Assembly (NCBI RefSeq): GCF_921293095.1
Contig: NW_025791691.1
Span: 1-64,000 of the forward strand
Origin: Ischnura elegans
Taxonomy: Eukaryota; Arthropoda; Insecta; Odonata; Coenagrionidae
DNA length: 64,000 bases
Reading direction: 5' to 3'
Every line of letters begins with the position of its first letter. Position 1 is the first letter of the stretch. The notes under the pieces were generated by a model. The model was not told the DNA's origin. It worked only from the letters and a program-made list of their open reading frames with translations, and did no database searches. A program made the translations under genes and the position numbers. This document shows, one piece after another, positions 1-11,904 of the stretch.

Positions 1-584
1 ACTCTTATATAAGTTGAATGGAACTTTTTTGTACTTGTTTTTCATATCATTATCATTATCATCATATTTTGTTACTAATGTATGGTTTGGGCCACGATCA
101 GGTGAATACAGGGTCCATTGTGAAAGTAATGCGCACGAATATTACAGGAGAGGATACTCAAGTCGGCTTCTAAATGCTTTCAACCACCGCGCATTTAAAT
201 GGGTTTACAGAAATCGCCACTCGTGTCGCTGGCGGACGAATAGATCCGAGTTTCACGGGGAAATAAGGTATAATTAGGGGTGTTAACCGAAATTTATATA
301 GGGACATGATGATGCGATCTATCAAATTCATTACTTTTCGATGGTATTCCTTGCAATTATAGTGATTATACTTCAAAATATTGGAAAAAAAAGTCGATCG
401 AATTGCACTCATAACCGCTCCGCGGAGATTTTTGAAAACCGATAAAATTGCGATCGAAGTGGCAACAGAAATCAGCCCACTTTGGGAAGGAGAATTGGGC
501 CTCCTCTATGCGATCCCCTTGCTAATGCGCATGATTTTATTGTCATGCGACAATCCAACACAGTGGGCTAAAACTGGTTGGTAA

Positions 585-1375
585 ATGTGGAGGGAAATCT
601 GCTCTTCCAATGCATTTGGTCGTCATTGTGCTCCGAGGAATCTGAGTGGAATGTCGTGCCTCCGCGTGAAGTTTGTTTTACGAATTTGTAATACGGCACT
701 TAAAAGGACGGTATGGACTTTGCGCTGTCAAGAATTGTTGGATTTGATTCAAAATTGGCCGGTCTACCTGAGCTCTGTCGTAACCGGAGACGAATCCTGG
801 ATGTTCGAATACAAACCAGAATCGGAAAGGCAGAGCAGCGAGTGGCACGCACAATCATCCCCCAGCACCAAGAAAGCGGGAATGAGCAAGTCTTGTATGA
901 AAACGATGCTCCTTGTAATTTTTGACGCCCGAGGAATCGTCCATTTTGAGTCTGTGCCGCAGGTAGAAACTGTTAACTCAAGTGTTTAACTGCAGGAGCT
1001 CTAGAGATTGAAATGCCGGGACGCGCGTGTGAGTGATGATATCAAAGACACGCTCAGGCTCCACCATGACTATGCATCCAGCCACACGGCCACCATCGTT
1101 ACCAACTTCTTGACCCGGAGAAACACCCGGAACAAACCCCGGTGGTCCTCCCTTTCAGTCTAACTTGGCTCCGTACGACTTTTTTTTCGTTTCTCGACTG
1201 AAGAGTGAGCTAAAATGAAAGCATTGGGAGTCCGTGGAAAACATCCAAAAGCATGTTACAACGTTCCCAACAGACATTCCCGTAGAGGTGTTTCAGGGTG
1301 CCTTTCAAGGATGACAGACACGTCTCCGCAAGTGCATTGATGCTGGGAGAGAGTATTTTGAAGAATTTTAAGCAT
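585..1375 (+). pseudogene. mariner-family transposase remnant
   Basis: This is the decayed coding region of a Tc1/mariner-superfamily DDE transposase, the enzyme that cuts and pastes the element at TA sites. Seen in the sequence: the block TGDESWMFEYKPE with the first catalytic Asp (about 783-825), followed by RGIVHFESVP. In a shifted frame comes HHDYASSHT (about 1063-1090), matching the family's HDNAPxHT motif with the second Asp. A C-terminal stretch resembling FQGAFQGWQTRLRKCIDAG lies near 1290-1350. The frame is broken by a stop after residue 134 of the longest open stretch and by at least two later frameshifts. The N-terminal helix-turn-helix part is not clearly recognisable upstream. 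No intact terminal repeats were identified. It cannot encode an active enzyme. Confidence 0.88.
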
Positions 1376-1989
1376 TGGTATAATTACGATCAATAGGTAT
1401 ATTTTTCTTAGAAAATGCGCGTTACTTCTAAAATGGACCGTGTATTGTATAATTGTCTTAATGAGACGTAGAGGATTTTTTCCACTGCATTTATTTAACG
1501 CTGTACACGAAAAGTTTTATCATTCAAATATTGGAATATGCTAAATAAGACAATAAATAGTGACTAAAGGAAATTCATTGGAAAAGAATGCTAGTGATCC
1601 ATTTGAATAAATATTATGTCGGATTTTTTTCGGTACTATTGAGTCTTCTGCTATGTGCAAATCGATCACCTCCTATTACTTCACCACATAGATACAGTAA
1701 ATAAATGGAAATATATAATATTGCCCTGTATCTAGCTGCAAATGATCAACATTGACGATTTGCTGGCAAAAACGGGAGTAAACTCAATACATCAGAAATC
1801 GGATAAAATATACCGATGTACTTTCGTTGCTAACAAATAAGTTTATGGAAATATATTTTCCTTTGAAGTGTCAGGTAAGGGTTTAACTGGGATTAAGATA
1901 CAAAAATAAAAATCATCCGTTTCTATAGATAATATTTTGACGGCAATGTAATAAACGCTATTATAAGAAGTCGGAAATGTGGTACATAC

Positions 1990-2040
1990 CTGTACATGGG
2001 CACAGATGATCAAGACAACAGCTACTAAAAAGGTATTCAT
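1990..2040 (-). CDS. Signal-peptide exon 1 of a secreted-protein gene running off the left edge
   Basis: The minus strand has an ATG at 2040-2038 followed by 17 codons, MNTFLVAVVLIICAHVQ, and then a canonical donor (CAG|GTATGT) at phase 0. The peptide has the short polar start and hydrophobic core of a eukaryotic secretion signal. A TATA box lies 67 bp upstream. An exon of this size and phase is common as exon 1 of small secreted arthropod proteins, including digestive proteases. That the gene is a protease is inference only, prompted by the protease exons at 13.9-16.9 kb on the same strand. Downstream exons would lie below 1984, and none was recognised between 1 and 1980, which holds the mariner remnant. 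Reading on past the donor meets a stop, which supports splicing. Confidence 0.55.
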
Positions 2041-2106
2041 ATCCGAAGTTTAAGTATCAGTGTGAGTCCATGAAGTGCGAGTAAGGAATGGTGTGTAAGA
2101 GAAAGC

Positions 2107-2113
2107 ATATATA
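2107..2113 (-). promoter_or_regulatory. TATA box of the signal-peptide gene
   Basis: TATATAT on the minus strand lies 67 bp upstream of the ATG at 2040. A start site about 30 bp downstream would fall near 2080, leaving a leader of about 40 nt. This spacing is typical of TATA-driven arthropod genes for abundant secreted proteins. The promoter role is inferred. Confidence 0.45.
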
Positions 2114-3308
2114 TCTATCGAAAATATCCAGAGATAATCATCGGCAGAAATCGCAAAATGCCAACCGATATCTTGAAACTCAGTAATCTAGCGATCGAAG
2201 ATTATATTTTCCTAGAACAGTTTCACGTATTCATCCTTTTTTTTTAGCAAACTGCATATCTGCTTTTCATGGTTCCCATTGTTATAAGGTTTATAGCTCA
2301 TCGATCAAAACTGTCGTCAAGATGATAATATCAATCCAATGGCACATTTGGTAAAAAAGTATAGTGATACTCGCTATGAATTTTGGTAGCCCTAACAATA
2401 ACCCTTTATTTTGTTGAAGATAATTTTTTATGTCTGGTATTAATATATTCAGTTTTTCTTGAGGGTTTCCTATTATCAAATTGCAGGTACAGAAAACGAA
2501 AAACTCCTAAGGGTTTCTTGAAATCAGGAGGTCTAAGATTTTAATTTGGAAAAAAATTCTGGAATTCGTTATCTTTAATTAGTTTGTTAAATGTTGATTT
2601 ATTAATTTTTTATTTTTGAAATCAAGATTGAATTTTGGGAATAGCGTCTCGGGTAAGAGTTCCCTTCAGTTAAATTGCCTAACTGATTACAGTGGATTCC
2701 ATTGTATTAGAGATTATAACTCATCAATCAATTTTCGTAGATTAATATTACTCCATTATATCATTTGGTCAAAATGTAAAGGCACGAAAAAAAAACGAAA
2801 CAAGATTCAGTATTATCCCTAAAAAGGGGTGCGTTCCGAATTACGCATCATGCTCGTCGATGAACATTAGGCCGTTCCTAATCGAGCATCACAGAGCATT
2901 GATGCGGCCCCGCATCGAGCATACTTCGAGGTTCGGGAAGTATTTCTAGACTAAAATCTCCGATCTGAATGACGTCATCAGCCAATATGGCCGACGTATC
3001 GAGGATAGTGCTGCGATGACAACATTGGTGTAATGGGATGAATCGTCGAGCCACTGCGAAAATTAAAATAAAAAATATTAAGGAAGGTTTTTATTGATTT
3101 TGAGGAGGTATTTAGATACCTGGGCGGAACGACAAATAGCAGTAAAGATTCAGGAATTCATAACTTATGTCTGAAATATCGTCTAATAACTTACGGAAAT
3201 TACTCAAAGACTTCATAATGGCAATAAATGCGTGACTCCGATTAAAAAAAGCACTATCATTAGCAAGGTAGAAAAGAAAAGTCCAAACCACAAATATAAT
3301 TAGAAAAA

Positions 3309-3487
3309 TTAGAAAATACCAAACAATCGCAATGATTTGTCAACGTGTTTTCCTTGTGTAACAGCTTGGTATCCTCGGAGCTTTACTTCCGAATTCGGCC
3401 GATAGTTGGCGTATTGCCTGTCTGGATTCTCGATGAAGTCGCTCCGAATGGAGAAAGAGTGACCGTCCGGTATACCCGACAGCGACG
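3309..3487 (-). CDS. Possible internal or terminal exon, family not recognised
   Basis: The minus strand shows a strong acceptor, a T-rich tract ending ATTTTAG at 3490-3488, opening a frame that reads SLSGIPDGHSFSIRSDFIEN and continues through NPDRQYANYRPNSEVKLRGY to a stop at 3309. Its codon use and polar composition look protein-like, unlike the surrounding AT-rich DNA. There are no cysteines and no motif I recognise. The only possible donor seen before the stop is a weak one (CAC|GTTGAC near 3338), so it may be a last exon. It lies about 1.3 kb upstream of the signal-peptide exon and, if real, belongs to a different minus-strand gene. Confidence 0.3.
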
Positions 3488-4349
3488 CTAAAATGGAAAA
3501 ATAAACAACTACGTGAAAATACTCAGGACCACCACACAAACAAATATAAACCACAGGCGGGTAAAGCAGAAAGATAACCAAGGAGCAACCTTTGAGGAAT
3601 ATAAATTATGTTCTAATATTTAGAGCAACGATGAACGCTAAAATAAATATCTGAGCAAAGGCCGAACATTGTAGTATTGCTCAACTGTATACAAATAGGT
3701 AATTAAATTCTGTGCCATAATGGGCACTTTCTCAATCCCTCCGAGATCTCAATCCCTCTGAGACTTGACCCCTCTGAGACTTCACCACGAGGAGACGATT
3801 TGCGAGCTCCTGAGTACCAATCTCGCGAAGCTCCAGAGTACGTCGTGCCTGCCTGATCCACGCGTGCCGCTGATCCTCGCGTCCTGTGAACTGCTCACAA
3901 TTTATAGTGAATTCACCAACGGTGTCGGCCTCCTTACGGCATGTGTGAACTTCAATTACTTTCCGCCACCGTTTACCCAATTGTAAGGTGAATCGTTAGC
4001 GTGAAACCTGTTTCCCCTCCTCTGCCTACACCTCCCCTCTCACGCCTGCTTCGAGCGCGGCCGCGATCTTGTAAGCCGCCTGGCTGGCTCTCTCTGCTAC
4101 TGACCGCAGACAAGGAAGGAACTCTCCCTCGTGCCCGGCTTCTTCCCAACGGCAAGAGTACATTATCCTCAGGCAATTTAGTATTTTATGTATTGTGCTC
4201 CTAAAGCTTACTTTGGTTATTAAATGTATTATTACTGTTGGAAATCAACCATATTGTTTGTTAATTTTTCACTCCTAACCGCCTATTTCTCGTCAATTCA
4301 TTCTCGCGACGTGTGTGCGTTGCAATTCTTTAGAAGTACATGTAAAAAA

Positions 4350-4800
4350 ATGGCAGAAAGAGTCCACCTTATAGGCATACTCAACTTTGAATAACGAATC
4401 CCGTTAACAATTCCGCAGTAGGTCCTTAAAAAATCAACCGAAACAGTCAACCTTTCAGGTAGACTCAATATGAACTTTAGATTTGGTTAATTCCTCCACA
4501 TTAGATTCAAAACAAATCGAAAGAGAGAGTCAACCTTTTATGTAGAATAGGCTATGAAGAACGAATTAATTATATTCCTTCGTAGGAGATTAAACTATAA
4601 TTCCACAAATTCCTTTAATACCTTCGTAGTTAATCTAAACAAATCGATAGAAATCGTGAACGTTTTAGGTAGACCCAAAAATTAACCAAAGATTTAGTAA
4701 ATTCTTCTACATACGATTCAAAACAAATCCACGGAAAGAGTCAAGCTTTCAGGTATACTCAACTGTAAACAATGACTTTGGATGATTCCTCAGTAGAAGA
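4350..4800. repeat. Degenerate tandem array, ~80-120-bp unit
   Basis: Five imperfect units begin near 4355, 4444, 4524, 4646 and 4733. Each has a core like GAGTCAACCTTTCAGGTAGA followed by a GAATTAAT/TTCCTTCGTAG-like half. Part of the array recurs inverted at about 56110-56416 in the other copy of the duplication, so the array existed before the duplication. Confidence 0.6.
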
Positions 4801-5999
4801 TTCATGAGAAAAATAAGCACAATTCAAACATAATGTAAGGATCATTTCTTCTCAAATATGCGGCTGCTAGTGAATTCATTTCGTATTTTAAGAATCATAA
4901 TCCACCTCAAAAGCAGAAGTAGGTCATGTGTGCCATCAAAGTTTCCAAAGAGCCAAACATGGTCGCTGAAGGTTTCCACATTAAATTTAAAACTAATTAT
5001 ATTAATTAGCAATTCAACAAATTATTCCTCGGAAACGTATTAGCACTGGCTCATCGAAGAGTGTCGTCACGGCATACAATGCGGAGACACGCAAATTCAA
5101 AGTCCGTATGAGTGACTATTTCGCGCGTGTGATATTGAAAGATTTTGTGGCGGAAAAAGAATTTTTATTGGAGATGAGTACAGTCATGCTGTGTCCACAT
5201 TATTTATAAACAATGTAAAGGCTGAAGTTTTTGAGGTGTTTCAATCAGTGGAGATATTCTCCTACGCAGCAACTACGTACGTACTAGCAAAAATCAAAGA
5301 GTGAAGGTGGCTAGGAAATAATGTCTCCGTGTTTTGAAACGACCAATTATATATTCCCTTCAATTGTGGTTCAATAGTGCCTGCTTATATTATTTTTTTA
5401 GGGTAGGACGAGAAAAATATGAAAATAGCGCCATTTTTGGTGTGCAAGTCAAGTGTAATTGGGTATTAGATTACATAAGGGTATTGATCAGGCTCGTATG
5501 TGCTCTCAGCATTAAGTTAGAAAAAAAGGATATGCGAAGGAAGCAAATAAATGAGAGGGAAGGGTAGTAATGATGTTACATTTTAAGGAATCGTTTAAGA
5601 AACAATATCGCCTTCCTACCCTACTGATATCCACTTGTCAAGAAAATAAAATAATGCGTGATTATTTGGAAAAAACAAAATGATATCCATCTTGAAAGAA
5701 ATAATCGATGACTTTAAGAAAGAGCTGTATGATAATTTATATCCAGGAAATGTGTAAACAAAATCTAACTTTTGTCTCCAACATCTATGTCAACACTCCG
5801 TATTGCAGTGTTATAGAGAAAGGGAATCACTAAAAAAGTAAACTATAGTAACTGGCATTAAACAATGGGAATTTTTTCTTGCACTGAAGTGGTATTTACT
5901 AATCCACACGGCTGATTTAGACGAGTCCCCTACATCTATAATTTCCCATGTAACATTTTTATAATCGAAAAACAATATTTATTTGATGAAATCCCTGAT

Positions 6000-6740
6000 G
6001 CTTTATAATTTTTGGAACTCCTCTCTCTTATCCGCTAGCCTCCTCAGAGCGACGTATTTCTTCTCTTTTACATCCTTTATAACGAGTCCCATATAACTCA
6101 TTCGGGGCCGTCCCTTGCCCTTCTTCCCTTCCACATGTCCTTCTGCAATTTTTTCGTATGGCCATTATGTCTCCTAATGGGGCCAATTCAGTTATCCCCT
6201 CTTCTGCTTATGGGTTTTAGAAGGCTTTTCCTTTCTCCCTTTTTTCTCAGCAATTCCTCATTACTTTCATGGTCCATACATTTTATCCTAATCATTCTTC
6301 AGTTGCACCATATTTCGAACGCGTCAACCCTTGACGTTTCTGCTGCTGTCAACGTCCAAGCTTCGCTTCCACAGATGAAAATGCTCCATATGTAGCATCT
6401 GATGAATTGTTTATTTACTTCTATGCCTGTTCTCTTGTATTAGATGTAGATGATTCTTTTTTTTGTAGACAGCCCTCTTCGCTTGCGGTACTCTACTGAC
6501 TATTTCTTTCTTGCTTCGTCCATCGTCGGTAATTCAGCTTATCAGGTGAGCAAACTCTTTTTCCTCTTCAAGCTTATGCTTCCTTGATTGATGTTCATCT
6601 AAGACTCCTATATTTTGCTGCATACTAATATTTTAGTCTTCTTTTAGTTGATTTTCAGCTGATAACTGGCCATTGCTCTTCCCGTATTTATCAGTCTTCT
6701 TCAAATCCTTCTCTGTCTCGGCTATGATGAGTAGTGACGT
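6000..6740 (-). pseudogene. LINE ORF2 C-terminal fragment (in duplication copy A)
   Basis: On the minus strand, translation across several frames gives the C-terminal region of a non-LTR retrotransposon polymerase. In order it gives pieces resembling IVSRIAKAKRAF, a CGSEAWTL-like stretch, FEMWCWRRM, and an ending like YVALRRLADKREE near 6010-6060. This is the zone after the reverse-transcriptase domain in RTE/Jockey-type LINEs with a conserved Trp-rich core. It is 5'-truncated, riddled with stops, and part of the inverted duplication (counterpart at 52170-52930 on the plus strand). A third copy of the same lineage is at 42670-43690. The family assignment rests on motif recognition only. Confidence 0.75.
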
Positions 6741-7094
6741 ATGGCTGTCCATAAAGTTACTTTCTTAAGTATATGCAACGGAGGAATAGTAAGAGAGGCG
6801 TGGGATGAATTTGAAGCTGGGGTAAAAGTTGGGGTAATGATGCTTAAATTAGTGAGCTAGGAATTCGAGAATCAAGGTAAAAGTAGGTGGGTGAACCTTG
6901 AGCAGACCTGCTCAAGGTTCCCCCACCGAGATCGTGTGTTCCGCACCGCAATTTTAGCTAATTTTAAACTAGCATCGATATGACAGTAACATTTAAGCGA
7001 CACTAGAAGGTATCATAATAACAAATTACATAGTGAACAACATTTACAGTATTTTGAAAAAGATAAAATATGTATACAAATTAATATACCTGTA

Positions 7095-7660
7095 GAGTTT
7101 TTTAACTATTTAGGCAGACCATAACAGGAAAACGGATGTAGGAGTAAAGACATCGGGAAGAGAATTGGGTTAGCAAAGATGGCGTTCATGAACATGGAGG
7201 AGCTTATCAGAGCATCGTCATGTAAGAGTTTTAAGGAAAGGTTAGTGAAGAAGCAGATCTGAAGTGTAGCGCTTTTCGGTACGGAAACATGAATACTTAG
7301 GAATGAGGAGGATAGGAGGCCTCCTGTCGTTCGAGATTGTGGGTGTGGAGAAGAATGGAGAAGGTGAAGTGGACTGAGAGAAGGAACATGAAGTGCTGGA
7401 TATGGTGGGTGAGGATAGGCAGCTTTTTGATGGTATACGGAGGAGACAGATGTTATGGATGGAGATAGTACTTCGCGGGCAGGGGATGTTAAAAAATGAG
7501 TTAAAGTAGAATGTTGGGTAAACGAGGGAGAGGAAGGATGAGAATATGATTCTTAGATAGAATGAAAGGGAGTAGGCCCTAGTATGAATTGAGGTGGGAA
7601 GTCCATGAAGGGACGGGTTCGGAATGCTTCGTGAATGCTCCATGAAAACCTACCTTAATT
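7095..7660 (+). pseudogene. Second LINE ORF2 C-terminal fragment (in duplication copy A)
   Basis: The plus strand translates to pieces of a different LINE C-terminus: IGKRIGLAKMAFMNMEELI, SVALFGTETWILRNEE, RRRQMLWM and a basic tail, ending near CFVNAP. The order and Trp-rich motifs match the post-polymerase region of RTE/Jockey-like elements. Several frameshifts and stops are present. It lies tail to tail with the fragment at 6000-6740, and the pair is preserved in reverse at 51430-52930. The open frame on the opposite strand here (7242-7643) is an antisense shadow of this domain. Confidence 0.7.
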
Positions 7661-8559
7661 GGTTGAATGCTTTGGTAATAGTAATGCCTTAGAAGTTATG
7701 TTTACGTGTTACATATGCACTAGTATAAGAAAATAACAGGTAAAATATTAGGATACCTTTTTAATATTTTTATTTGTTTTGATTTTGATCTTCATATTAG
7801 AAAAATTTAAACTTTGTTAGGAATGATGTTATTGATTCATTAAAAATAGTAGAAATAACGTGTATGAATAAATTATACAAAATAATTTTAAAATATTTAT
7901 AAATAAAATAGCATAACATAATTAGGAATTTAGCAAAGTAGACGGATAAAAAATTCACAAATATTCTTCAAACACATGTCTGCATTAAAGTTTTTAATTT
8001 AAGTGTATGTTTTTAAAAATGCAGATATAAACTTGTTCAAAAATAGAGGTACTTACTAATTTTATAGAAAAAATTAACCCTTAAACAGCGTAGTTTTTTT
8101 TTCGGAGTTTTATTTTGTTTTTCCATTAAAAACTGCTTAATTACCCCCGGAAGGATTCAGATAAACACTTAGTTTTAAAATTCTGTCGATTCGTTCTTGC
8201 TAGAGGGGGTGTGCCCATATGGGCTCGCTAGCTGTTCCGGCCACCGGTCTGCATTCTGCAGAAGAATCTCTCGAACCATCATAATTCTTATTTTTACTGC
8301 GTGATACGCCATATATTTTCGCATTTACCTATAATACTTCTTTTATTTGGCAATTTGAAGTAATTTCAAATCATTATACTATATTTTTTGGTTTAAACAT
8401 TTTTTGGCTGTCCAAAGATCTTAACAGTATAAAACTCAGATTTGAAAACAGTTATTGAATAAAAAAACACGTTATCGTTGAGTTTATTTACAAAATTAGT
8501 CCTATTTTGCTGGTAGAGTCTTTGAATACTATATATTAGGTTTTCAATTGCCGAGTATG

Positions 8560-9575
8560 ATAGTTAGAATTTCATTGAAGGCAAAGACCTGGGCACTTAG
8601 CCTGAGTCTGAGCGCGCGCGGGAAGAATATTCTTCATAAGAACATCGGCGTCTAATGAAACGGGACAAATTGGTTATCCCTGCCATCATACCTTATGTCA
8701 TCAGACTTTCTATGATTAGTTGCACTTGATAGGGAATATTAAATACGACCACCAGGTCTGGGAAAGGTACATCTTCGTTACAAAAACACTTGTGCAATCT
8801 CTCGCCTAAAGGTTTACTGCGGTATATTTGAACCAGAATTTTCCATATAGATCCAGGCATTTACAATGACGGCATCAAGGAAATAGCTTCATGTGGACCA
8901 TCACCATTTTTTCCTCTGATAACATTCCTGCACCTGTTGATATTTTGATCCGTGAGATCAGTTCCGCCTATCTAAACATTGTAGCTAGAGACCACTGCTG
9001 GCTGCCTAACTTGTACCATTTTTGAGGTAAAACGCGGGAATCTCGTGACCTTTTTGAGTGGGTGTACACATTGGCAAGGTGACTTGACAGTCACTACCGA
9101 AAAGTCATTCTATCTAACAACAACAATATTCCCTTTTTTCTCCCGTGCGAAAGCATGGGAGCACCGGGGTAGCTTAGCTAGCTGATTTTTCGACCTTTGA
9201 GTATCCTTTTTCTCAGAACTGTTCCAGTACCCTCACATCCTTGAGATTTTAACTGACTTATAAGAGGAAAGCTTGTAAACCAATTGTCAAAATAAATGGA
9301 AAAGATATATCGCTCGCTCTAGTAAATTGTCCAACATGATAAGCAAATACGAATAGCATTTACCTACGAATTTATGGTAGTTATTTTTTTCTTCAGCACT
9401 CAGTCCCTGCTATATGCTGAATTCCACCAAGTAATCTTGAGGAGCATTCAAGCACTATATTTTAAAGCCGAAACTTATAGGTTCACCCCGTATGAGCTGT
9501 TTGCAGCCATGAATGCCAAAATATTTTATCATGGATTCATCATGTTTTAGCTTTCTCATCCTTAACCCTTCCACC
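8560..9575 (-). pseudogene. piggyBac-family transposase remnant (PGBD-like)
   Basis: The minus strand encodes, across frameshifts, the DDE_Tnp_1_7 domain of a piggyBac transposase, which excises precisely from TTAA sites. Motifs in order from 9560 downward: [20 protein letters not shown] (first catalytic Asp present), ISFGFKI, YLVEFSI, then LKGRKIS, NIVVVR*NDFSVVTVKS, the HPLKKVTRF block, VSSYNV, GGTDLTDQNINRCRNVIRGK with the conserved Asp residues, KWWW, and a C-terminal RYDGRDNQFVP-like piece. The segment that normally carries the second catalytic Asp (family IDNLFTS) reads HLF*QLV, so that residue is lost. At least three stops and several frame changes make it non-functional. A 12-bp palindrome GCCCATATGGGC at 8213-8224 lies downstream; whether it marks the element end is unclear. 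Confidence 0.85.
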
Positions 9576-10079
9576 ATGCCCTTGATTGTTGGGTATGTAT
9601 ACCCAGGGCCGCCGCGTGGTGTGGCCGCGCCCGGGGCGAGATTCTGTCAAGTGCCCCCCCCCCCACCCGGGCGACCGCACCTCAACTTACACTCAAAACC
9701 AAACACAATGCGAGCGGCAGGTGTTTACAGGGGGCGCACAACTGCAGTGATTGAGTAGGTGCATAGGGGCGCCCCTTTAGAAAACGTAAACGAAAACTTT
9801 ACTAATGTCAATACTTGGAGGTAAAGAAATATACCCATCATACTCATTGTCGTTGGGTGATTAAATGCGTCTTTTGATCGAGGTTCTACGATGATAAATA
9901 AGGATTTTACGAAAAGGCATCAAATTTACGCCCATTGCCTCCGCTGAATTGGCAACGCCGAAATTTTGTGAGTGGAGGGGGGAACGCAAAAAGCTCCTTT
10001 TTCTCCCCCCACTCCAACTTTAAGCTTGTCCACGTGTATGAGTGTATCCCGAATTCTTGTGACTAAGTTTCGCAAAGGT

Positions 10080-10893
10080 GTTTGGCAGGGTGTGAGCTTT
10101 CGCTGACCCTCACTACTTCATTTATTCTTCTATATCTACATAGCTCCATGCGAGCCAAGGGTGCCTGGCAGGGGGTGACAAATCACCAAGATCACCACAA
10201 GCGCATGGAAAAATGAAAGCATGTAATCGCCATCTACATAATACCCTTAGAGCCACCTCTAGGGTGTTTGGCAGGGGGTGACAAATCACCAACATGCAGC
10301 ATGAAACAGGACCGCCACATGCACACCGCACAGTCATAGAAATATTACGCATACTAGCAAAATATGAGTGCTTATTCATTAAAAAAACTTGCTAATGGTT
10401 AGTAATTCCTAGAGCAAATACATGCAAGATTAGAACTATGAAGAAAAACACGCAATGAGTGACCCTAGCGAGCGACGCCATTAATCCTATCAATTGAGAC
10501 AACCTTTGATCAATTGAGATATCCTCAATAGTTACGAGGGAAGAATGACATTTTAAATCTCTGTTTTGCAGTCTATTTCTTTTATTTTATTCTATGATCA
10601 CGTCTACTATAGTACGATGGTAAACGAATGATATGATTCACGTCGTTTTAGAAAATATCTTCTTCCAATTTTCTAAGTAAGTTAAGCCTATACTTCGATC
10701 TACGCTCTTGTAAAGATTCCCATCATAACTCGTGTAACATACTGGGAACGCTGCACTTTTTGTCGTAAAAACTCATCACAAATTTGGCTGCCTTGCGCTG
10801 TACTAGATTGATTTCAGCTATTATTCCTACTTCATAAGGGTCCCCTACGCTAGCAGCATACTCTAAGTGAGGCCTCACTACATCTGCTCACAG
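10080..10893 (-). pseudogene. 5'-truncated LINE insertion, copy 2 (ORF2 end plus 3' UTR)
   Basis: The reverse complement of 10570-10893 is nearly identical to plus-strand 13125-13335. It encodes HLEYAASVGDPYEVGIIAEI, VQRKAAKFVMS, KKCSVPSMLHEL and RRSKYRLNLL, the C-terminus of a CR1/Jockey-like polymerase. Going further toward 10080 on the minus strand comes an untranslated tail with repeats of a CACCCCCTGCCAAACACCCT-like unit (at about 10082, 10165 and 10268) and a TATGTAGATATAGAAG-type end. The truncation at 10893 is typical of target-primed reverse transcription that stopped early. It is oriented opposite to the longer copy at 11905-13335, 1 kb away. Confidence 0.85.
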
Positions 10894-11904
10894 CTGAACA
10901 TTCAACCACTTTTGGTAATAACAATCATAATTTCACGGATGACATTAGCATTCGAAAGGGTCCAATAAGCCTGAAAAAATACTTTAAAAAATCTTAAATA
11001 GTGAATAACCTCTTTTCATGCCAATGATAATTCATGTCATATTTCAACATTTATGTAATGATGAAAACGATGGGAAAATCGCATCACACTTTCTAATTCT
11101 CTATACATTATTTTAATGCACACATTGAACTATTTTACACATTTTGTACCGCGACTCGAATACCGAACGATTCTGATCTGATTATGTACTGTAATAACTT
11201 AATTGTACATTGCCTTTTTTCTTTAGGTTCATTCAATATTTTTTATAAAATAAGTAGTTCCGACATGTCGATTTAATGCTGTAGCGCGTGGAGTAATTTA
11301 CGGTATGGCCTTTAAGGTTGCAATTTATCTAATAAGATTCCAATTTTGAGCGTTCAGCCGTATACTTCGTCTCCATTCACAATACAAATGTGAATATTTG
11401 TAAAGATAAATGTGATGATAAGCCTTACTGCCCCGTCATTCTTCCCAAGTACCTTCATTTTACAGCATGTCTTGCAGTTATTCTCTCGTTCACATCCCAT
11501 TCACCCAATTAAAAAACGTAGCGCTCGAAATAAATTGACTGATGTAATGCGATGTTCAGCGTATCCTCTTAAATTTCATTTTGTACTTAGGACTTCATAG
11601 GGTAGTCATTGCATTTTTTTGAATCGTAAATAAATACTCCGTTCAAAAATACTATAATTAGGGACCTTTGTTTATTAAATTGAGCGTAAAAACAAGTTAT
11701 TATCTTCGGAAGGTCGCAGCCGTCCTACACGCGGTTCAGCTTACCCTCCGCGGTTCAGCTAACCCTCCGCGGTTGCAGTGAGTCCTTCAGTACTTGTTCG
11801 TTCTACATCATAGAAAGTTTCATTATGCTTTTACAAGTACGTGTTTGGGTAACAAATTCATATGTTTTCCTTGAATAAATCTGACATTAGATAGGCGGAA
11901 CAAC

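Larger units (their letters stand above)
4531..7720 (+). repeat. Inverted duplication, copy A (partner 51345-56416)
   Basis: Sequence across this interval reappears in reverse complement at 51345-56416. Matching landmarks are the stretch read as TTCACTCTTTGATTTTTGC on one strand and its complement (5290s versus 53620s), the AT-rich block around 5540-5680 versus 53290-53410, the LINE fragment at 6000-6740 versus 52170-52930, and the second LINE fragment at 7100-7660 versus 51430-51990. Two unrelated LINE 3' ends lie tail to tail in the same arrangement in both copies, so the unit is composite. Copy A lacks the Helitron found in copy B; its empty site is at about 5207-5215. Divergence is moderate, with many scattered substitutions and small indels. 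Confidence 0.85.

Noticed and set aside
2823..3135. Possible PIF/Harbinger-like MITE (GGGTGCGTTCCG at left, CGGAACGAC at right)
   Set aside because: Only 7 bp of the termini agree and no 3-bp target duplication was visible.
7242..7643. 133-codon open frame on the minus strand, with a similar frame at 51663-51863
   Set aside because: Conserved between the two copies only because both lie antisense to the same LINE C-terminal domain; sense-strand LINE motifs explain the similarity.
9513..9758. Open frame and GC-rich CAGGGCCGCCGCG start suggesting a MITE
   Set aside because: The frame overlaps piggyBac antisense and a GC-rich repeat; no matching inverted end was found downstream.
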